A stretch of DNA of 5,755 nucleotides, from the NCBI GenBank assembly GCA_030638985.1, contig DAOWDO010000082.1, forward strand, positions 1 to 5,755, written 5' to 3'. The notes beneath the pieces are model-generated. The model saw only the letters and a program-made list of their open reading frames with translations. It was not told where the DNA came from and did not search any database. This stretch comes from Dehalococcoidia bacterium. GTDB taxonomy: Bacteria > Chloroflexota > Dehalococcoidia > Dehalococcoidales > DAOWLH01. Below, in pieces: positions 3,812 through 5,755 of the stretch (the first letter of the stretch is position 1; each line of letters starts with the position of its first letter). The position numbers and the translations under genes were made by a program.

Positions 3812-5755
3812 TGGGGCAACTCCGCAGTCGCCAGCTGGCGGCGCAGCTCGATAATGCGGTCGCGCAGCAGGGCAGCTTTCTCAAACTCCAGGTTCCTGGC
3901 CGCCGTCTTCATCTGCTTCTCCAGGTCATTGACCAGGCGGGCAATATCCTCCCTGGTTTCGGGGGCAGACACGTACTCGGCACGGGGCTCGGCCACCGCC
4001 TTCACCCGCTCGGTGATGTCCCTGATGGCCTTCCTGATTCCCTGCGGGGTGATGCCGTGCTCTTTATTATATGCCACCTGGATACGGCGGCGGCGCTGCG
4101 TCTCGTCAATGGCCCGTTTCATGGAGCCGGTGATGGTATCGGCATACATGATGACACGGCCGTCTATGTGGCGGGCGGCCCGGCCCATGGTCTGAATCAG
4201 CGCCCCTTCCGAGCGCAGAAAGCCTTCTTTATCGGCGTCAAGGATGGCCACCAGGCTGACCTCGGGCAAATCAAGCCCCTCCCGCAGCAGGTTGATACCG
4301 ACGACGACGTCATAGATGCCGAGGCGCAAATCGCGCAGTATCTCCACCCTCTCCAGAGTCTCAATCTCGGAGTGCAGGTAGTGAGTCCTGATGCCCATCT
4401 CCAGGAGGTAGTCGGCCAGCTTCTCCGCCAGTTTCTTGGTCAGGGTGGTCACCAGACAACGCTGTCCCCTGTCCACCCGCCGGCGTATCTGGTGTATCAG
4501 GTCGTCCACCTGCCCCCTGGTCGGCTTTATCTCGATAGTCGGCTCAAGGAGACCGGTTGGCCGGACAAGCTGCTCCACCACCTGCTGGCTGTGCTGGTAC
4601 TCGTATTCGGATGGGGTGGCCGAGGTGTAGATAACCTGGCCGATACGCTGGCTGAACTCGGTAAAGTTGAGCGGGCGGTTATCCAGCGCCGATGGCAGGC
4701 GAAATCCGTAGTCCACCAGCGTCTGCTTGCGTGAAAGGTCGCCCTTATACATCCCCCGAATCTGCGGTAGCGTCATGTGAGATTCGTCGATGATTACCAG
4801 GAAGTCATCGGGGAAGTAGTCCAGCAGTGTCCACGGCGGGCTGCCCGGCGGGCGCTGCGACAGGTGGCGGGAGTAGTTTTCCACGGCGTGGCAGTAGCCG
4901 GCTTCCTGGAGCATCTCTAAATCATAGGTGGTACGGGCTTCCAGCCTGGCTGCCTCCAGCAGCTTGCCCTGCTTTTTCAGCTCGGCCAGCCTCTCCCCAA
5001 GCTCCTTGCGGATGCTGTCGATAGCCAGCAGCAGCTTCTCCTGCGAGGTGACAAAGTGTTTGGCCGGGAATATGTCCACCGAATCCAGGCCAGCCAGAAA
5101 CTCACCGGTGAGCGGGTCCATGCGGACGATGCGCTCAATCTCATCGCCAAAGAACTCCATCCTGAGCGCCATCTCCTCGTAGGACGGCTGGATTTCCAGG
5201 GTATCGCCCCGCAGGCGGAACCGGCCGCGGGAGAAGTCTATGTCATTGCGCTCATACTGCATGTCCACCAGCCGCCGTAGCAGCACTTCCCGGCGGTAGC
5301 TCTTGCCCTTCTCCAGCTCAAGGACAAAGCTGCGGTCCTCCTCCGGCTCACCCAGGCTGTAGATACAGGATACCGAGGCGACAATGACCACGTCCCGCCG
5401 CTCGAAAAGGGCACGGGTGGCGGCGTGGCGCAGCTTGTCAATCTCCTCATTGATGTCCACTTCCTTCTCAATATAGGTGTCGGTGCGCGGCAGATAGGCC
5501 TCCGGCTGGTAGTAGTCGTAGTAGCTGACGAAGTATTCTGCGGCATTTTCCGGGAAAAACTCCCTGAATTCCGAATAGAGCTGGGCGGCCAGCGTCTTGT
5601 TGTGGCTGATGACCAGTGTCGGTCGCCGTACCCGGGCGATGACATTGGCTATGGCAAACGTCTTGCCGCTGCCGGTGACCCCCAGGAGCGTCTGCCCTTT
5701 ATCGCCCCGGTTCAGGCCGGCGACCAGCTTCTCTACCGCCTGGGGCTGGTCGCCG
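3808..5755 (-). CDS. uvrB: Excinuclease ABC subunit B (UvrB), lacking about 14 N-terminal residues
   Basis: UvrB is the helicase-like damage-verification subunit of nucleotide excision repair: it is loaded by UvrA, probes the strand with a beta-hairpin and recruits UvrC for incision. The frame is open to the window edge, with 648 residues visible. The first visible residues GDQPQAVEKL align with E. coli position 15, so only about 14 residues and the start codon are missing. Motifs by visible residue: Walker A GVTGSGKT (25-32), the beta-hairpin region YYDYYQPEAY, DESH motif II (323-326), TSATP motif III (about 377), GINLLREGLDLPEV motif V (486-499), QTMGRAAR motif VI (521-528), and a C-terminal UVR domain for UvrC contact (about 606-643, NLEFEKAALLRD). 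No key residue is missing. A methionine at 5460 is internal (DINEEIDKLRH) and not the start. It is followed by an overlapping 46-residue gene. Confidence 0.98.
   Translation of the reverse strand, partial: GDQPQAVEKLVAGLNRGDKGQTLLGVTGSGKTFAIANVIARVRRPTLVISHNKTLAAQLYSEFREFFPENAAEYFVSYYDYYQPEAYLPRTDTYIEKEVDINEEIDKLRHAATRALFERRDVVIVASVSCIYSLGEPEEDRSFVLELEKGKSYRREVLLRRLVDMQYERNDIDFSRGRFRLRGDTLEIQPSYEEMALRMEFFGDEIERIVRMDPLTGEFLAGLDSVDIFPAKHFVTSQEKLLLAIDSIRKELGERLAELKKQGKLLEAARLEARTTYDLEMLQEAGYCHAVENYSRHLSQRPPGSPPWTLLDYFPDDFLVIIDESHMTLPQIRGMYKGDLSRKQTLVDYGFRLPSALDNRPLNFTEFSQRIGQVIYTSATPSEYEYQHSQQVVEQLVRPTGLLEPTIEIKPTRGQVDDLIHQIRRRVDRGQRCLVTTLTKKLAEKLADYLLEMGIRTHYLHSEIETLERVEILRDLRLGIYDVVVGINLLREGLDLPEVSLVAILDADKEGFLRSEGALIQTMGRAARHIDGRVIMYADTITGSMKRAIDETQRRRRIQVAYNKEHGITPQGIRKAIRDITERVKAVAEPRAEYVSAPETREDIARLVNDLEKQMKTAARNLEFEKAALLRDRIIELRRQLATAELPQ

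Noticed and set aside
3811..4734. Long plus-strand open frames opposite uvrB (also 3731-4195)
   Set aside because: They are antisense to highly conserved UvrB motifs and their products look like reverse-complement noise of GC-rich coding sequence.
5458..5460. Met codon at 5460 as the uvrB start
   Set aside because: The frame continues upstream to the edge with the Walker A motif and the YYDYYQPEAY hairpin, so this Met is internal.
1..5755. Mobile element, CRISPR array or defence system
   Set aside because: No transposase, integrase, terminal repeats, spaced repeats or recognisable defence gene on either strand.

Overview
The window is about 5.8 kb of GC-rich bacterial chromosome. It holds two housekeeping gene groups that face each other, with a small accessory gene and a dense regulatory stretch between them. 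On the plus strand are the C-terminal part of ribonuclease J (cut by the left edge) and, 9 bp later, a complete FtsK/SpoIIIE DNA translocase. On the minus strand is uvrB (cut by the right edge, lacking only about 14 N-terminal residues). A 46-residue basic protein gene follows it with an ATGA stop/start overlap. Between the groups sits a 72-residue minus-strand gene of unknown function, whose stop codon overlaps the ftsK stop.

Organism: RNase J next to a SpoIIIE-type translocase recalls Bacillus subtilis, where rnjB lies close upstream of spoIIIE. The GC-rich codon use and a charged insertion in FtsK make me lean towards Chloroflexota (Dehalococcoidia-like). That is an inference without a database search. 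No transposase, integrase, CRISPR array, tRNA or rRNA gene is visible.

Layout: 1-951 rnj (partial); 961-3231 ftsK; 3228-3446 small gene (minus); 3447-3670 regulatory stretch; 3671-3811 small basic protein (minus); 3808-5755 uvrB (partial, minus). The coding genes are ordinary: RNA turnover, chromosome segregation and nucleotide excision repair.

The part worth attention is the 224-bp non-coding stretch. Read on the minus strand towards the 72-residue gene it contains a TTGACA/TATAAT promoter and an 11-bp perfect hairpin where the transcript should begin. Next come an 8-codon leader ORF with its own Shine-Dalgarno, a segment inside that ORF complementary to the region of the main ribosome-binding site, and an unusually complete Shine-Dalgarno. 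This is the layout expected of translational attenuation, but no experiment or comparison backs it here. A second, plus-strand promoter-like sequence has its -35 as the mirror image of the first and would fire antisense to the uvrB group. A predicted three-way RNA junction overlaps the stop codon of the 46-residue gene.
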